Positions 1 through 6,970 of a stretch of 14,143 bases of DNA are shown here, piece after piece. Numbering within the stretch: position 1 is the first letter of the stretch; every line of letters begins with the position of its first letter. A program made the translations under genes and the position numbers. The stretch spans positions 1-14,143 of the forward strand of contig JAFWXB010000167.1 in the NCBI GenBank assembly GCA_017523185.1. Reading direction: 5' to 3'. The DNA comes from Lachnospiraceae bacterium. Lineage in GTDB: Bacteria; Bacillota_A; Clostridia; Lachnospirales; Lachnospiraceae. The notes under the pieces are model-generated. The model saw only the letters and a program-made list of their open reading frames with translations. It was not told where the DNA came from and did not search any database.

Positions 1-296
1 ATAAGATGATGAGCCCAGATGATATAGCAGCGTTGTTGGCAAATATGACAGAAGAACCAAAGTCAGAACCAGTTGTAGAAGAAAAACCACCAATGCCGGA
101 TTTATCAGACCCAAATAAGGCAATGAGCCCAGACGAAATCGCAGCATTATTTGCAAATATGACAGGTGCAGATGCAGTAGAAGAAATGGTAAAAGAAGAA
201 CCAATAGTAGAAGAAAAACCACCAATGCCGGATTTATCCAATCCAAATAAGGTAATGACACCAGATGAAATCGCAGCATTGATAGCAAATATGTAA
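1..296 (+). CDS. C-terminal part of a repeat protein with EIAAL motifs (5' truncated)
   Basis: The frame is open from the window edge to a TAA at 294-296. The bases before the first ATG already spell the end of a repeat unit (Asn-Lys), so the ATG at position 6 is internal and the gene starts upstream. Three copies of a helix-like segment (MSPDEIAALFANM and variants) begin near bases 9, 123 and 255. They are joined by an acidic Pro-rich linker containing EEKPPMPDLS and PNK, present twice almost identically at about 75-120 and 207-252. The last repeat ends the protein. The segment resembles the short SQDEIDALL peptide at the N-terminus of FliM/FliY, which binds CheY-P in flagellar switches. That likeness is my inference from a short motif. 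No catalytic domain or membrane segment is visible in this part. Function unknown. Confidence 0.8.
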   Translation, partial: KMMSPDDIAALLANMTEEPKSEPVVEEKPPMPDLSDPNKAMSPDEIAALFANMTGADAVEEMVKEEPIVEEKPPMPDLSNPNKVMTPDEIAALIANM

Positions 297-361
297 AATG
301 TAAGTTTGGTAATTGAAATATTTTATAAAAATTGTAAAGAAAACCATAGAAATATTCTATA

Positions 362-395
362 AAACATATAGTTTTATAATTAAAGCTATATGTTT
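362..395. repeat. Inverted repeat, possible terminator of the upstream gene
   Basis: AAACATATAG (362-371) pairs perfectly with CTATATGTTT (386-395), and the inner bases can extend the stem around a TAAT loop. The sequence after it is TAGCAATTTG, without a proper U-tract, so termination would be weak. It lies 66 bases after the stop of the repeat protein. Confidence 0.4.
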
Positions 396-435
396 AGCAA
401 TTTGTCAAATTTATGTTAATATAGTAGAGTTAAAA

Positions 436-451
436 TGTTTCACGTGAAACA
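436..451. other. parS: parS site (ParB/Spo0J-binding centromere)
   Basis: The 16-mer TGTTTCACGTGAAACA is an exact match to the Firmicute parS consensus (TGTTNCACGTGAAACA) bound by ParB/Spo0J. It sits inside a longer perfect palindrome, 431-456, thirteen bases per arm with no loop. ParB loads here, spreads and recruits SMC for origin segregation. Such sites cluster in the origin-proximal part of the chromosome, so this window is probably near oriC. The lack of a loop and of a T-run argues against a terminator. Confidence 0.92.
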
Positions 452-502
452 TTTTATCAGAAAATGTCATAAAATTTTTAGTTTTAGCTGTGGAGAGTGC
501 TT

Positions 503-540
503 AAAAGAGCTGTTACAAAATAGTAATAGCTCTTTTTTAT
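503..540 (+). terminator. Rho-independent terminator
   Basis: AAAAGAGCT (503-511) pairs with AGCTCTTTT (528-536). The stem continues inward through a G-T pair and TTAC/GTAA to a six-base loop (517-522), and a run of six T follows. It is the strongest plus-strand terminator before the convergent GH2 gene and probably ends transcription of the repeat-protein operon. Confidence 0.75.
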
Positions 541-554
541 GTTAAAATAATAAA

Positions 555-599
555 GGAGTATTACTTTAGAACTAAAAAGTAGTTATCTTGTAATACTCC
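555..599 (-). terminator. Hairpin terminator downstream of the GH2 gene
   Basis: GGAGTATTAC (555-564) pairs perfectly with GTAATACTCC (590-599), with a second inner stem AACTA/TAGTT. Read on the minus strand it is followed by a T-rich tract (TTTATTATTTT), and it lies about 50 bases past the GH2 stop codon. Confidence 0.55.
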
Positions 600-616
600 C
601 TTATAAAATGGATATT

Positions 617-648
617 TATATTTTACTACATTGTGTAGATAAAATATA
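617..648. repeat. AT-rich hairpin next to the GH2 stop codon
   Basis: A 14-base arm (617-630) pairs with 634-648 with one bulged A and a three-base loop. On the plus strand it is followed by ATTATTTTTTAA. On the minus strand it follows the GH2 stop directly but lacks a T-run. It may stabilise 3' ends or act as a weak plus-strand terminator. Confidence 0.4.
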
Positions 649-649
649 A

Positions 650-2866
650 TTATTTTTTAATTTTTATTAACTGACGATTAAGCTGTGCCATATCTTTTGC
701 AGAAATTTCTCCACCAATTGTAGAGAATTCACTAATCTTACGGAATCCCATCATATCACGAAGTGTAGTAAGCATAGATGCCATAGTAAGGTTACCTAAT
801 TTCATAAACCAACCTTTTACAATTTTGAAACATTCTTCGTTGCTAAGGAGTTCACCTGCTGTATCTTCAATAGAGAAATATCCATCAATAACTTCAATTT
901 CTTCACTATCGTCATTGTCTGCAATATCATCAAACCAGTTACCTGCTGCCATAGCTGCTGCAATATCCGGTAATGTGTAATCTGCATTATGTTCTGCAAC
1001 ACCATTTAATGTGATAGTATCTTCAAGGTCACCGGCTTTTGCTGTTACTGTATTTGCACCATCATTTAATGCTACGTTTTCAAATACAACTGCGTGGTCT
1101 GTAACTGCTTTTGTTTCTATTTCTGTACCGTTTACGATTAATGTAACTTCATCTGCGTTTGTATAAACAGTAACATTTCTTTCTTCCGGTGCTCTATCTG
1201 CGAAACGACGGCTTGCAATATATACCATTGGTTCCGGATTCCAGAATGCTTTGTAAATATAGAATGCGTCTTTCTTTAATTTACGGTCATATGTAATAAG
1301 ACCTTTGTTGTTACGTCCAACAACGCCACCTTCATTACGAGCGTCAGCAGCAAAGTCGAAGCAGTTCCATACATGGGTACTCCAAAGGTATGGACGAGTT
1401 GCAAATGTTTTTAACATTTCATGGTGATAGTAAGAAGCATATTCTTCTGTGTAGTCATGGTTCATAGGAGTTGCAGAATGCCATTTTACAATGTTTTCTA
1501 CACCATATTCAGATACACCAAGAGCTACAGATGGATTTAATTCATGGAATTTGTCAAACCATGGTCCGTTTTGAGCAACATCTCCGCCATACCATCCGAA
1601 GTAGTGGTTGTAACTTACGATATCTGTCATGTAAACATGTTCAGAATTCATAGGTGTTCCGGAAACTTCTGCAATTGTAGTAAGACGGCTTGGGTCCATA
1701 GATTTTGCAAGTTCATTCAAATCTCTTAAGTTTTTGCGTAATGGTTCGTTGTCAGCACCAATAAGGATTTCGTTTGCAATACCCCAAAAGAAGATGGAAG
1801 GATGGTTGTAGTTTTGTGCTACAAGTTCAATCATCTGGCTGATAGTATTTTCATATGCTTCTTCACTTGGAATAAATTTAGAGATAAATGGAATTTCTGC
1901 CCAAAGAGCAAAACCTGTTTTATCACATAAATCATAGAAATACTGGTCATGCTGATAGTGTGCAAGACGAATTGTATTTGCACCTAATTCTTTGATTAAA
2001 GAAATATCTTCTGCATGGTCTTCTTTAGAAATTGCCCAACCTTTGTCTAAACGGTCTTGGTGACGAGATACACCACGAAGTGGAACATTTTTGCCATTTA
2101 ACCAGAAACCTGTATTTGGGTCAACATGGAAAGAACGATATCCATAAGTAACTTCTACAGTATCAAGAATTTCATCATCTTTTACGATTTTAGCAACTGC
2201 TGTATAGCAATATGGGTCAGCCATACCATTCCAAAGATGTGGTTGTTGTAAATCAATAAGAATATGTGCATGGTCAGAAGCCTCTACACCACCTGTAGCA
2301 ACAACATTGCCATCTGCATCTTTTAATTCTACAGAAATAAACGCATCATCTGCATTTACAGGGAATAAATCAAGACGTGTATTTCCTGAACAATGTGGAG
2401 TAACAAATACACCTGCAGTACCATCTTTTAATAAGTCAAAATGAGCATTATTTACTTCGATAAAGTTTACATCACGATATAATCCACCATAGAATGTAAA
2501 GTCAGCAGTCTGAGGATAAATATCACTTACAGCATTGCTTACAACAACAGTAAGTACGTTTCCTGTTGCTTTCATAGCAGGTGTTAAGTCATAACGGAAT
2601 GTGGAAAATCCACCTTTGTGTGTTCCGAGTTCACGTCCGTTACAGTAAACAGTAGCTACATGGTTTGCACCTTGTAATTCAATATACTGTTTTTTGCCGG
2701 CAGTTGGATTTGGAAGGTCAATTTCATAAGTTCCAATTCCACGCCAGTAGTCATTACCACCATCTTGTCCGTCAAACGCGTTCCAAGTATGTGGTAAAGC
2801 AATTGTTGCCATAGCTTCCCCTTGTTTTGCAAAGCGAGCTTCTGTCATAAGAGTAATGTTTCGCAT
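650..2866 (-). CDS. Glycoside hydrolase family 2, beta-galactosidase-like
   Basis: Hydrolyses a terminal beta-linked sugar with retention of configuration. It has no signal peptide, so it acts in the cytoplasm. The 738 residues show a sugar-binding jelly-roll (about 15-140, with the typical FYGGLYRDV), an Ig-like domain (about 150-250), the TIM barrel (about 255-545) with acid/base Glu366 in WGIANE and nucleophile Glu453 in VSEYG, a second beta domain (about 550-625), and an acidic linker plus helical tail (about 640-738) ending LIKIKK. I chose the ATG at 2866 rather than the one at 2926 because AAAGGAG stands 9 bases before it and the GH2 alignment begins there. An N-x-K motif (Asn519, Lys521) is also seen in beta-glucuronidases, so the substrate may be a galactoside or a glucuronide. 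The YRDV signature makes me favour galactoside. Confidence 0.88.
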   Translation of the reverse strand: MRNITLMTEARFAKQGEAMATIALPHTWNAFDGQDGGNDYWRGIGTYEIDLPNPTAGKKQYIELQGANHVATVYCNGRELGTHKGGFSTFRYDLTPAMKATGNVLTVVVSNAVSDIYPQTADFTFYGGLYRDVNFIEVNNAHFDLLKDGTAGVFVTPHCSGNTRLDLFPVNADDAFISVELKDADGNVVATGGVEASDHAHILIDLQQPHLWNGMADPYCYTAVAKIVKDDEILDTVEVTYGYRSFHVDPNTGFWLNGKNVPLRGVSRHQDRLDKGWAISKEDHAEDISLIKELGANTIRLAHYQHDQYFYDLCDKTGFALWAEIPFISKFIPSEEAYENTISQMIELVAQNYNHPSIFFWGIANEILIGADNEPLRKNLRDLNELAKSMDPSRLTTIAEVSGTPMNSEHVYMTDIVSYNHYFGWYGGDVAQNGPWFDKFHELNPSVALGVSEYGVENIVKWHSATPMNHDYTEEYASYYHHEMLKTFATRPYLWSTHVWNCFDFAADARNEGGVVGRNNKGLITYDRKLKKDAFYIYKAFWNPEPMVYIASRRFADRAPEERNVTVYTNADEVTLIVNGTEIETKAVTDHAVVFENVALNDGANTVTAKAGDLEDTITLNGVAEHNADYTLPDIAAAMAAGNWFDDIADNDDSEEIEVIDGYFSIEDTAGELLSNEECFKIVKGWFMKLGNLTMASMLTTLRDMMGFRKISEFSTIGGEISAKDMAQLNRQLIKIKK

Positions 2867-3175
2867 TGGTTTTGTCTCCTTTCCCTTAATACGGATATAT
2901 AATCCATAATTTAAACAAATATTCACAATACTTTTTTATTATTTGTTTATAACCGATATTTCATATAAAAAAATTATATAGTAGAAACATAAAATTTAAT
3001 ATTTTTCTATATTCAAAAGATTTGATTCACTTAGTTTCCATATAAATAATTTGTTTATGATTTGTCAGTTAAAACAAAAATATTGATAAAAAAATTGTAT
3101 CATGTGACGAAAAAACTTACAAGAGAAAAATATGATGTTGGTAAAAATATACAAAAAAATAAAATTATAATTTAA
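2867..3175. promoter_or_regulatory. GH2 upstream region with an ATTTGTTTA repeat
   Basis: Very AT-rich, with no gene seen. The 9-mer ATTTGTTTA occurs at 2941-2949 and 3049-3057, and its exact complement TAAACAAAT at 2912-2920. The 2912/2941 pair forms a perfect inverted repeat. On the minus strand a weak promoter (TTGTGA, 18 bases, GATTAT) would fall across this pair, so the repeat could be an operator for a sugar-responsive regulator. No strong terminator for the preceding pepT gene is visible, only the AT-only palindrome AAATTATAATTT just after its stop. Confidence 0.35.
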
Positions 3176-4393
3176 TTAATTTATTGGATTTGCAATAATA
3201 AATTTTAAAATGTCTACCATTTTTTGCATAGCAGTTACACTTACATGTTCATATGGTCCATGAACAGCGTATCCACCTGTTCCGAGGTTTGGACATGGAA
3301 GACCCATAAACGAAAGTCTTGCACCATCTGTACCACCACGAACAGGACAAGAAACAGGTTCAAGCCCAACAGAACGAATTGCATCTTTGGCAAGGTCTAC
3401 AATATACATTTGTTTTTCAATGATAGAAAGCATATTGGAATAAGAATGTTTAATGTTAAGTATCACAGTACCTTCTCCATATTTTTCATTGAATTTTTGT
3501 TCTAAAGAACGTAAAAGGTCTAGGCGAGATTCAAATATTGTTTTGTCGTGGTCGCGCACAATATAAGAAAGTTTTGTACATACAACATCTCCTTTGAGGT
3601 CATTTAAGTGGAAAAATCCTTCTCTGTCTTCTGTATGAGCAGGAGTTTCTTTTTCAGGAAGGCTCATTGCCAGTTCACAACCAATTAAAGCTGCATTTAC
3701 CATAACATCTTTGGCTTCGCCAGGATGAACACTAATTCCATTAATTGTGAAAATAGCACTTGCAGCGTTAAAGTTTTCATACGCAATATCGCCTTCATAA
3801 GCACCATCAACTGTATATGCATAATCTGCTTTAAAATATTCAAAATCAAAATTGTTTGTTCCCATTGCAACTTCTTCGTCTGGTGTAAAGCATACCCAAA
3901 TATCGCCATGTGGAATATTATTTTTTTTGATTTCATCAATTGCTGTTACAATTTCTGCAATACCTGCTTTATCGTCGGCACCAAGTAAAGTTGTACCATC
4001 TGTAGTAATTAAACGATGTCCTTTTAAGGTAGTTAAATGTGGAAAATCGGATACTTTTAAATAGGTATTACTTCCTTTTAATAAAATATTAGTTCCATCA
4101 TAACATGGAATAATTTGTGGTTTTGGGTGTTCTGCCGGAAAATCAGGAGAAGTATCCATATGTGCAATAAGACCAATTGCTTTTTTATCTTCCATTCCTT
4201 TTGTAGCAGGCAAAAGTCCGTAAACATAACAAGTATTACTTAAATGTACATTGATAAGTCCAATTTCTTTTAATTCTGCTTCTAATACACGAGCAAGTGC
4301 AAATTGTTGCTCTGTTGTTGGATTTTGTGTGCCTTCCGGATTTGAGGAAGTACAATATGATACATAATTTAAAAATCTTTCTTCAAGTTTCAT
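3176..4393 (-). CDS. pepT: Peptidase T (tripeptide aminopeptidase, M20B)
   Basis: Removes the N-terminal residue from tripeptides in the cytoplasm using two zinc ions (EC 3.4.11.4). The length, 405 residues, is that of the family. The metal and catalytic set falls almost exactly at the positions known in enterobacterial PepT: His78 and Asp80 (IAHMDTSPD), Asp140 (LLGADDKAG), general base Glu173 with Glu174 (TPDEEV), Asp196 (TVDGAYEGD) and His378 (GGYAVHGPYEH). The dimerisation insert (about 208-320) is also present, with ISVHPGEAKDVMVNA. An AGAAAGGA site lies 11 bases before the ATG. Its promoter faces the tRNA-Lys promoter. The next gene on this strand is the GH2 enzyme, about 300 bases on, probably as a separate transcript. 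Confidence 0.96.
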   Translation of the reverse strand: MKLEERFLNYVSYCTSSNPEGTQNPTTEQQFALARVLEAELKEIGLINVHLSNTCYVYGLLPATKGMEDKKAIGLIAHMDTSPDFPAEHPKPQIIPCYDGTNILLKGSNTYLKVSDFPHLTTLKGHRLITTDGTTLLGADDKAGIAEIVTAIDEIKKNNIPHGDIWVCFTPDEEVAMGTNNFDFEYFKADYAYTVDGAYEGDIAYENFNAASAIFTINGISVHPGEAKDVMVNAALIGCELAMSLPEKETPAHTEDREGFFHLNDLKGDVVCTKLSYIVRDHDKTIFESRLDLLRSLEQKFNEKYGEGTVILNIKHSYSNMLSIIEKQMYIVDLAKDAIRSVGLEPVSCPVRGGTDGARLSFMGLPCPNLGTGGYAVHGPYEHVSVTAMQKMVDILKFIIANPIN

Positions 4394-4419
4394 GCAAATT
4401 AAAGTCCTTTCTGCTATTT

Positions 4420-4449
4420 ATTGTAAAAAAATTAAAAAAATACTTGCAA
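4420..4449 (-). promoter_or_regulatory. Putative pepT promoter
   Basis: On the minus strand, TTGCAA (4449-4444), an 18-base T-rich spacer, then TACAAT (4425-4420). The start of transcription would fall near 4413, just ahead of the pepT ribosome binding site. The -35 hexamer is the same six base pairs used by the tRNA promoter on the other strand. Confidence 0.5.
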
Positions 4450-4472
4450 TTCTTTCCTATATACTATATAAT
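4444..4472 (+). promoter_or_regulatory. Promoter of tRNA-Lys
   Basis: TTGCAA (4444-4449), exactly 17 bases, then TATAAT (4467-4472): a near-consensus sigma-A promoter. The tRNA starts 35 bases after the -10 hexamer, leaving a short 5' leader for RNase P to remove. Confidence 0.8.
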
Positions 4473-4507
4473 AAATTTTGCGTTTAGGAAAGTAAAAAAT
4501 AATATTT

Positions 4508-4580
4508 GCGCCTTTAGCTCAGTTGGTAGAGCACCTGACTCTTAATCAGGGTGTCCAGGGTTCGAGCCCCTGAAGGCGCA
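4508..4580 (+). tRNA. tRNA-Lys (anticodon CTT)
   Basis: A 73-base cloverleaf. The acceptor stem GCGCCTT pairs with AAGGCGC, the D-arm contains AGCTCAGTTGGTAGAGC, the anticodon stem CCTGA/TCAGG encloses the loop CTCTTAA with anticodon CTT at 4541-4543, and the T-arm contains GGTTCGAGCC. The discriminator is A4580. The next bases are CGA, so the 3' CCA is not encoded and must be added after transcription. It has its own promoter upstream and a terminator downstream and stands alone. It reads AAG codons. Confidence 0.97.
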
Positions 4581-4588
4581 CGAATAAG

Positions 4589-4627
4589 TACCTATTTATT
4601 AGCAGAAGCTGGTAGATAGGTATTTTT
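4589..4627 (+). terminator. Terminator of the tRNA-Lys transcript
   Basis: TACCTAT (4589-4595) pairs with ATAGGTA (4616-4622), with a small inner AGC/GCT stem, followed by five T. It starts nine bases after the tRNA. Confidence 0.6.
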
Positions 4628-4775
4628 GTAGGATTACGCATATTTATCATGTTGTTGCAAATATAAATGCGATAATATGATATTTTTTTGTTCCAAAAAT
4701 GGATAAATGCAAAATGTAAGTGAACTAATCTTTTATCATTAAGATAAATTTCATATAACAAATACGAGATTAAGT

Positions 4776-4825
4776 AAAAAAATTTCAGCTTCTGAAATAT
4801 TTATTTTCAGAAATTGAAATTTTTT
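4776..4825 (-). terminator. Bidirectional terminator ending the ABC transporter operon
   Basis: A long hairpin. The outer arms AAAAAAATTTCA and TGAAATTTTTT (4776-4787, 4815-4825) and the inner arms TTCTGAAA and TTTCAGAA (4790-4797, 4805-4812) are separated by a 2x2 internal loop, with a seven-base apical loop. On the minus strand it ends in seven T, just after the stop codon of the second permease. The T-run on the plus strand allows it to work both ways. Confidence 0.75.
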
Positions 4826-4835
4826 CATAAATTTA

Positions 4836-6110
4836 TTATTCTATTTTTTTTAATTTTCTAACTGGCTTATAAACCATCCATCTGCTTACCAATGTAACAA
4901 TGAGTAGAATTACTATTTGTAGAAGTATAATTCTTTGTATCATTAATGTTTGATTCATTTCAAAGTTCCATATATTAGCTGAAAAATTTTGTTCTGTAGA
5001 AGTAATTTCAAAAAATTCTACTAATTTAAGGAATATTTGTTTGGAATATATTTTTATAAAATAAAAATATATTAAAGTAGATAATCCAGCAGTTGGAAAT
5101 ATAAGTATTAAGATTTCAATAAGTAATTTGCCTATTATATGGAAAGGCTGTTCTCCTAATATTTTATAAATTGCAATCATTTGTGAATGACTTCTTAACC
5201 ATAAGATAATTAATAGTGACATAACAATAATACATAATATATATACACTATTAATTGTGAATGTTGACATTTGTTTTAACAATAGTATTACTTCTGACAT
5301 TTGTATTTCTTGTGTAGAAATTGCATCCATAACCAAAGAGTTATCAATAGATGTTACTAAATTCGCAATGTATTCGCAGCTTTGTTGCATATTATTATAA
5401 TTATCAACATAAAATTTCATAATTCGACAATCTAATATTCCGGTTAGTTCTACATAAGATGTATAATTACAAAATAAGAAACTATTTGGAGATATTGTGT
5501 AGTATCCTTGTTTATAGGTTTCAATTTGAGGACTTTGTAAAGTTTTATAAAGTCCTGTTATAGAAAAAGAATATACGTGTCCATTCCAATCTAATTGTAG
5601 AGAATCTCCAATAGATACACCATTACTATTAGCTAGATATTCATCTATTATTATTCCGGGTTCGTCATCTGTTGGAAATTTACCTTTTACTAATTGAAAG
5701 TGTTCATTGCGAAAATAGTCGTTATATTGTGTGTTGATATCTCCTATTAAATAAACATTTATAGAATCTTCTGTTAATTCTGCTCCTTTGTATGGTACAT
5801 TGTAAAAATTTATAGGAGTACATTTTTGAATTTCTAAAATTCCATTATTATATGCAATAATATGTTTATTTTGTTTTGTTTTTTTTAAAATAGAGGACCA
5901 ATTTTCAAGTTTTGAATATCCATCAATTTCAGTTACTATACTATAGCCTGATATATCTGCAAATGTATTATAAAAGCTGCTAATTGCAGAGTTTAGAAAG
6001 GTAGCAAAGGCACAAAAACTAACCAATAGAAACATTGTTGCTGAAATTAAAATGCTATAAAATGGTCTTCCAATAATTTCCATAATAGAATGCCAAATAT
6101 TATTTCTCAT
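4836..6110 (-). CDS. FtsX/MacB-type ABC transporter permease (subunit B)
   Basis: An integral membrane protein of 424 residues with the layout of mechanotransmission-type (type VII) ABC permeases: one N-terminal membrane helix (about 16-38), a long extracytoplasmic domain of about 240 residues, then three helices near 284-305, 327-351 and 392-413 and a short basic cytoplasmic tail. The coupling-region sequence IYKILGEQ after the second helix is typical of the FtsX family. The ATG at 6110 is preferred to the GTG at 6119 because AGGTGG stands five bases before it. It overlaps the end of the ATPase gene by 11 bases, so translation is coupled. It probably pairs with the permease at 6971-8293 as a heterodimer. 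Such transporters extrude or dislodge peptides, or mature and release lipoproteins. The substrate here is unknown. Confidence 0.85.
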   Translation of the reverse strand: MRNNIWHSIMEIIGRPFYSILISATMFLLVSFCAFATFLNSAISSFYNTFADISGYSIVTEIDGYSKLENWSSILKKTKQNKHIIAYNNGILEIQKCTPINFYNVPYKGAELTEDSINVYLIGDINTQYNDYFRNEHFQLVKGKFPTDDEPGIIIDEYLANSNGVSIGDSLQLDWNGHVYSFSITGLYKTLQSPQIETYKQGYYTISPNSFLFCNYTSYVELTGILDCRIMKFYVDNYNNMQQSCEYIANLVTSIDNSLVMDAISTQEIQMSEVILLLKQMSTFTINSVYILCIIVMSLLIILWLRSHSQMIAIYKILGEQPFHIIGKLLIEILILIFPTAGLSTLIYFYFIKIYSKQIFLKLVEFFEITSTEQNFSANIWNFEMNQTLMIQRIILLQIVILLIVTLVSRWMVYKPVRKLKKIE

Positions 6111-6762
6111 CTTCTCCACCTATTTGATAACATATATCACAATTTTTTCTAACATAATCAGAATGGGTTACAACAATTACACATTTTCCTTGTTCATGTG
6201 CGATTTTTTGTAATAGTTCTACTATTTTTTTTGTAGTTTCTTTGTCTAAATTACCTGTAGGTTCATCAGCCAAAATATAATCAGCATTTGTTACAAGTGC
6301 ACGGGCAATTGCAACTCTTTGTTGTTGTCCACCTGATAACTCTGTTACTCTACGAAGAATTTGACTTGATTCTAGTCCTATATTTAAAAGCTCTGTTGTA
6401 CATTTTTCTTTTAGATGTTTTAATTGATTTTTTGGTGTGGAGATTTGTGCTGCTACCATAACATTTTCTAATGCAGACATATATGGAAATAGTTGATAGT
6501 CCTGAAAAATATATGAAACATATTTTTTTCGAAGATTCCTGTAGCCAATTTCTTTTATATTTATATTATCTAATAATACTTCTCCTTGGTCAGGTGATTC
6601 TAATCCTCCAAGTAAAGCTAAACATGTTGTTTTTCCAGAACCAGATGGTCCAAAAATTCCATATATTTTTCCTTTTTGAAATGAAAATGATATATTTTCA
6701 AAAACTTGAACTAAATTATGTTTGGTTCGGTATGCATATGAAACGTTTTTCATTTCTAGCAT
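6100..6762 (-). CDS. ABC transporter ATP-binding protein (MacB/LolD/BceA type)
   Basis: The ATPase powering the two FtsX-type permeases beside it, located on the inner face of the membrane. In its 220 residues all the nucleotide-binding elements are intact: Walker A GPSGSGKT (38-45), Q-loop Gln87, signature LSGGQQQRVAIARAL (from 142), Walker B with Asp166-Glu167 (ADEPTGNLD) and the switch His200. The length and the ADEPTGNLD box match the MacB/LolD/BceA branch. AGGAGG lies seven bases before the ATG, a strong site. It follows a 208-base gap after the first permease and overlaps the second permease, so ATPase and permease B form one translational unit. Confidence 0.93.
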   Translation of the reverse strand: MLEMKNVSYAYRTKHNLVQVFENISFSFQKGKIYGIFGPSGSGKTTCLALLGGLESPDQGEVLLDNINIKEIGYRNLRKKYVSYIFQDYQLFPYMSALENVMVAAQISTPKNQLKHLKEKCTTELLNIGLESSQILRRVTELSGGQQQRVAIARALVTNADYILADEPTGNLDKETTKKIVELLQKIAHEQGKCVIVVTHSDYVRKNCDICYQIGGEDEK

Positions 6763-6970
6763 ATGATTTCCTCCTAGTATAATAATGATGTAGTCAATTA
6801 AGACTACTTAGTTAATAAGTTTCTATAATCATTAGATAACAGAAGAAGGTGTTCTTCTTTCATCAGATGTTATTCATAATTAATTATCATGTCTGACGGT
6901 TCTTGATAGACATTAGATAAAACATAAGGTATTATCTTGTTTGGATAGGATAAAGAATGTTCATCTCCTA
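6763..6970. promoter_or_regulatory. 208-base gap inside the ABC operon with repeats and an orphan RBS
   Basis: On the minus strand TAGGAG follows the stop codon of the first permease immediately, yet the only frame close behind it is about ten codons, with an ATG touching the GGAG. The motif CATYAGAT appears three times (6830-6837, 6861-6868, 6911-6918), the first and third as an exact 10-mer CATTAGATAA. Two small hairpins are present: AAGAAG/CTTCTT (6843-6859) and GTAGTC/GACTAC (6790-6807), the latter about 15 bases ahead of the ATPase ribosome binding site. It could be a leader or operator setting ATPase expression, or the scar of a lost small gene. I see no clear promoter. Confidence 0.4.

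Larger units (their letters stand above)
297..649. other. Non-coding region with five symmetric elements
   Basis: This gap between the repeat protein (+) and the GH2 gene (-) shows no credible gene in either strand. It carries a 10-bp-arm hairpin (362-395), a parS site inside a 26-bp perfect palindrome (431-456), a strong plus-strand terminator (503-540), and two further hairpins (555-599 and 617-648) between that terminator and the GH2 stop codon. The layout is that of a boundary between convergent transcription units with a chromosome-segregation site in it. Confidence 0.7.

Noticed and set aside
1..296. CRISPR array or satellite for the repeats at the left edge
   Set aside because: The repeats are in frame within a coding sequence, differ in spacing (114 and 132 bases) and have no spacer structure.
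1471..1729. Two plus-strand frames of about 60 codons inside the GH2 gene
   Set aside because: Shadows of the GH2 coding strand without ribosome binding sites.
650..2866. GH2 enzyme as a certain beta-glucuronidase because of its N-x-K motif
   Set aside because: The same spacing occurs in related beta-galactosidases, and the jelly-roll signature FYGGLYRDV points to the galactosidase side. Left open.
3224..4064. Plus- and minus-strand frames of 70-93 codons inside pepT
   Set aside because: They overlap intact pepT with its catalytic residues, and their Cys/Ile/Asn-rich translations are typical of noise.
4297..4545. Plus-strand open frame running into the tRNA (ends SSVGRAPDS)
   Set aside because: It is the familiar false translation of a tRNA gene and lies antisense to the pepT start.
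4546..4761. Minus-strand open frame ending VRLQGLEPWTP
   Set aside because: Antisense translation of tRNA-Lys, a well-known database artefact, with no ribosome binding site.
6783..6862. 19-codon minus-strand frame MKEEHLLLLSNDYRNLLTK in the operon gap
   Set aside because: No Shine-Dalgarno precedes it and it overlaps a hairpin. Chance frame.
6926..6964. Ten-codon frame MNILYPIQTR behind the orphan RBS
   Set aside because: Its ATG touches the GGAG with no spacing. Initiation there is unlikely and the peptide has no notable character.
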